A DNA stretch of 7,710 nt, from positions 1 through 7,710 of the forward strand of contig CAAGHX010000205.1 of NCBI GenBank assembly GCA_900769745.1, given 5' to 3'. The notes under the pieces were generated by a model, which made no database searches, was not told the origin of the DNA, and saw only the letters and a program-made list of their open reading frames with translations. The stretch's first letter is position 1. Each line of letters starts with the position of its first letter. The position numbers were made by a program, and so were the translations under genes. This document shows, piece by piece, positions 5,964 through 7,710 of the stretch. The stretch is from an uncultured Alistipes sp. Lineage in GTDB: Bacteria > Bacteroidota > Bacteroidia > Bacteroidales > Rikenellaceae.

Positions 5964-7226
5964 ATGTTTGCTCTTGCCGATTGCAACAACTTCTTCGTTT
6001 CGTGCGAGCGAGTCTTCAGGCCCGATTTGAGCCTCAGGCCTGTCATCGTTCTGTCGAATAATGACGGTTGTGCCATAGCCCGCAGCAACGAGGCAAAGGC
6101 TCTCGGCATAGAGATGGGTGCTCCGCTGTTTAAGATTCGAGATATTGTAAAGCGTCACAATGTAGCTGTATTCTCGGGCAATATGGCGCTCTATGGCGAT
6201 ATGTCGCACCGCGTGCAGCAGACCCTGCTCGAATTCTCGCCCTCGATAGAGCGATATAGCATAGACGAAGCCTTTATCGACCTCAGCGGTATGGAACATA
6301 ATGATTTTGACGCTCTAGCCAAAGAGATATCGAAACGATGCCGCCACAACACCGGCATACCCGTTTCCGTTGGCATTGCCCCCACAAAAACGCTCGCCAA
6401 AATAGCTTCAAAACTATGCAAACAATACCCTCGCCTACAAGGAGGTTGCTATATGCGCCGCAAAGAGGATATCGAGAAGGTTTTACGCAAGTACCCCATT
6501 GGCGATGTATGGGGCATTGGTCGTCGTTATCGACGTAAGCTCACCGAGTGTGGCATCACAACTGCTTACGACTTCACCCAGCTCTCGGCCGAGTGGGTTC
6601 GAGCTTTGATGGGCATACCTGGCGTCAGGACGTGGCGCGAGCTTCGTGGCGAATCGTGCATAGAGTTTGAAGATGGGTTTCAGGCCAAGCAATCAATCTG
6701 CACATCACGCAGCTTCGCAAGCGAGATTTTCGATTTTGCCGAACTCGCAGAGCAGGTAGCTAAATTTACTTCTATGACTGCCGCCAAACTACGCAAGCAG
6801 AACTCTGCCTGCACACAGTTACACGTCTTTGCGTGGACCAATCGCTTCAAGGAGGATACTGATTACAAAGGGGGCTCGGTGGTTGTGCCATTTGAGGTTG
6901 CAACCGACAGCACTATCGTAATGCTCAAGGCCGCCAACAAAGCCCTGAAAGAGATTTTTCAGCGTGGTTGTGGCTACAAGAAAGCGGGAGTTATAGCAAC
7001 GGGAATTATCCCCAAAGATAGCATACAGGCAAATATTTTCGACACCACCGACCACACACGCCACAGCAAGATAATGCAGGCTATCGACAAGATTAACTCC
7101 TCGATAGGCAACGACACAGTGATTATAGCATCACAACGATTTAGCGAAGTGAAGATGCGACACGAACATCGCTCACCACGCTACACCACCGCCTGGGAAG
7201 ATATCCCAACCGTAACTATTAAATAG
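5964..7226 (+). CDS. umuC: UmuC, Y-family DNA polymerase (pol V catalytic subunit)
   Basis: This 420-residue protein (E. coli UmuC 422) performs error-prone synthesis past DNA lesions together with UmuD'. The start is the ATG at 5964, 2 bases after umuD; the frame is open further upstream but that part overlaps umuD. AAGG about nine bases before the ATG may be the ribosome site. Visible motifs are D6 (ALADCNNFF), the fingers segment LSNNDGCAIARSNEAKALGI (30-49), the catalytic pair D101-E102 in YSIDEAFIDLSG, PTKTLAKIASK (140-150) in the palm, and the thumb helix-hairpin-helix with WGIGRRY (183-189). The little-finger domain follows. QANIF (355-359) sits where E. coli UmuC has its beta-clamp motif QLNLF, and the C-terminal DUF4113-like tail is RSPRYTTAWEDIP. 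Position 11, the steric gate against ribonucleotides, is Phe rather than the Tyr of E. coli UmuC. All catalytic carboxylates are present, so it should be active. Confidence 0.97.
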   Translation: MFALADCNNFFVSCERVFRPDLSLRPVIVLSNNDGCAIARSNEAKALGIEMGAPLFKIRDIVKRHNVAVFSGNMALYGDMSHRVQQTLLEFSPSIERYSIDEAFIDLSGMEHNDFDALAKEISKRCRHNTGIPVSVGIAPTKTLAKIASKLCKQYPRLQGGCYMRRKEDIEKVLRKYPIGDVWGIGRRYRRKLTECGITTAYDFTQLSAEWVRALMGIPGVRTWRELRGESCIEFEDGFQAKQSICTSRSFASEIFDFAELAEQVAKFTSMTAAKLRKQNSACTQLHVFAWTNRFKEDTDYKGGSVVVPFEVATDSTIVMLKAANKALKEIFQRGCGYKKAGVIATGIIPKDSIQANIFDTTDHTRHSKIMQAIDKINSSIGNDTVIIASQRFSEVKMRHEHRSPRYTTAWEDIPTVTIK

Positions 7227-7242
7227 ATTTTCTATGGATTAG

Positions 7243-7266
7243 GGGCTAAGAAACGACCATTAGCCC
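7243..7266. terminator. Weak hairpin between convergent umuC and HAD gene
   Basis: GGGCTAA (7243-7249) pairs with TTAGCCC (7260-7266) across a ten-base loop. It includes the stop codon of the HAD gene, and neither strand has a clear U-tract afterwards. Its position between two convergent genes suggests a transcription end, but the structure alone is weak. Confidence 0.35.
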
Positions 7267-7710
7267 AGCAACATTTCACGCAGAAGTTCGCAGCTACTGT
7301 GTGCATCTTCGCGGTTGAAGTGAAATGGTGTAATACCAATCTGCTCAGCCACTTTCACATTCTCGATGCGGTCGTCAATAAACATCGTTTCGCTCACATC
7401 AAGGCCATATCGCTCAACCAAGATATCATAAATCTGAGGCATAGGCTTCACCACACCCTCCTCGCACGAAATCACCTCGCCATCGAAATATTCGTAAACG
7501 GGTTGCTGGCGCAGATACTCGATAAAATCACGCGACATATTCGACAAGACATAGAGTTTATATCCCGCCTGCTTCAAATCGTGAATCAAATCGCGCGTGG
7601 GAGCTATTGTCTCCTGACGTGTGATAGAAGCCAATATCATAGAACGGCTATACTCCTCCTCCACTCCACGATATGCGCTAAGGTCGCTCACCACCTTGTC
7701 TAAATCCGAC
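7260..7710 (-). CDS. HAD-superfamily hydrolase, class IA (N-terminus beyond the window)
   Basis: The frame is open from the TAA at 7262-7260 to the right edge, giving about 149 visible residues; a GTG at 7694 is an internal Val and not a convincing start. The N-terminal part with the nucleophile motif DxDxT/V lies outside. The rest of the HAD core is present: motif II VLSNMS with Ser at 7544-7542, motif III Lys in EGVVKPMP at 7448-7446, and motif IV MFIDDR with the two Asp at 7376-7371, followed by VAEQIGITPFHF. Spacing and the helical stretch before motif II suggest a small alpha-helical cap, as in subclass IA enzymes such as 2-haloacid dehalogenase-like and YihX-like sugar-phosphate phosphatases. 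The substrate cannot be named. It converges on umuC with a 33-base gap and is probably functionally unrelated to it. Confidence 0.88.
   Translation of the reverse strand, partial: SDLDKVVSDLSAYRGVEEEYSRSMILASITRQETIAPTRDLIHDLKQAGYKLYVLSNMSRDFIEYLRQQPVYEYFDGEVISCEEGVVKPMPQIYDILVERYGLDVSETMFIDDRIENVKVAEQIGITPFHFNREDAHSSCELLREMLLG

Noticed and set aside
5347..7226. umuDC as part of a mobile element
   Set aside because: umuDC is often carried on plasmids or integrative elements, but I see no integrase, terminal repeats, tRNA or change in codon style around it.
7299..7703. Plus-strand open frame opposite the HAD hydrolase
   Set aside because: It is antisense to clear HAD motifs II-IV and has no family resemblance of its own.

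Overview
The window looks like chromosomal core DNA from a member of the Bacteroidota, most likely Bacteroidales. The main reasons are promoters of the Bacteroidota type (a -33 TTTG-like element and a -7 TAnnTTTG element, seen at three or four places), little use of strong Shine-Dalgarno sites, and gene families typical of that phylum. These families are a Bacteroidota-style AsmA-like protein, a receiver/PEP-pyruvate-binding fusion, a C_GCAxxG_C_C protein and a UmuC of the 'DCNNF..SCERVF' type. I see no insertion sequence, phage gene, tRNA, rRNA or CRISPR array.

Layout. Positions 1-4217 hold a minus-strand pair. The upstream gene (start 4181 or 4217, end 1203) encodes a ~1000-residue protein with two receiver-like domains and an ATP-grasp domain of the PEP synthase/PPDK type. 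Thirty-two bases downstream comes an AsmA-like envelope protein, cut by the left window edge. Positions 4218-4315 are a compact divergent control region with back-to-back promoters and a perfect 21-bp palindrome. Positions 4316-4780 hold a plus-strand gene for a small Cys-motif protein (C_GCAxxG_C_C family). It is followed by a 7-bp tandem repeat and a bidirectional terminator shared with the convergent gene mscL (4909-5346, minus). Positions 5347-5541 separate mscL from the divergent umuDC operon (5542-7226, plus) and carry a promoter for each. A convergent HAD-family hydrolase gene (7260 to beyond 7710, minus) is cut by the right edge.

How the parts may work together. umuD and umuC are a standard error-prone translesion polymerase pair, 2 bases apart, with the autocleavage and catalytic residues conserved. 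MscL is the osmotic safety valve. The least understood part is the left half. There, a signalling-like protein with one degenerate and one apparently intact receiver domain is fused to an ATP-grasp that lacks the usual phosphohistidine and PEP-binding domains. It is probably co-transcribed with an envelope protein, and it probably shares an operator with a Cys-rich, possibly redox-active protein. That joint control is inferred from the palindrome and promoter geometry and has not been tested.
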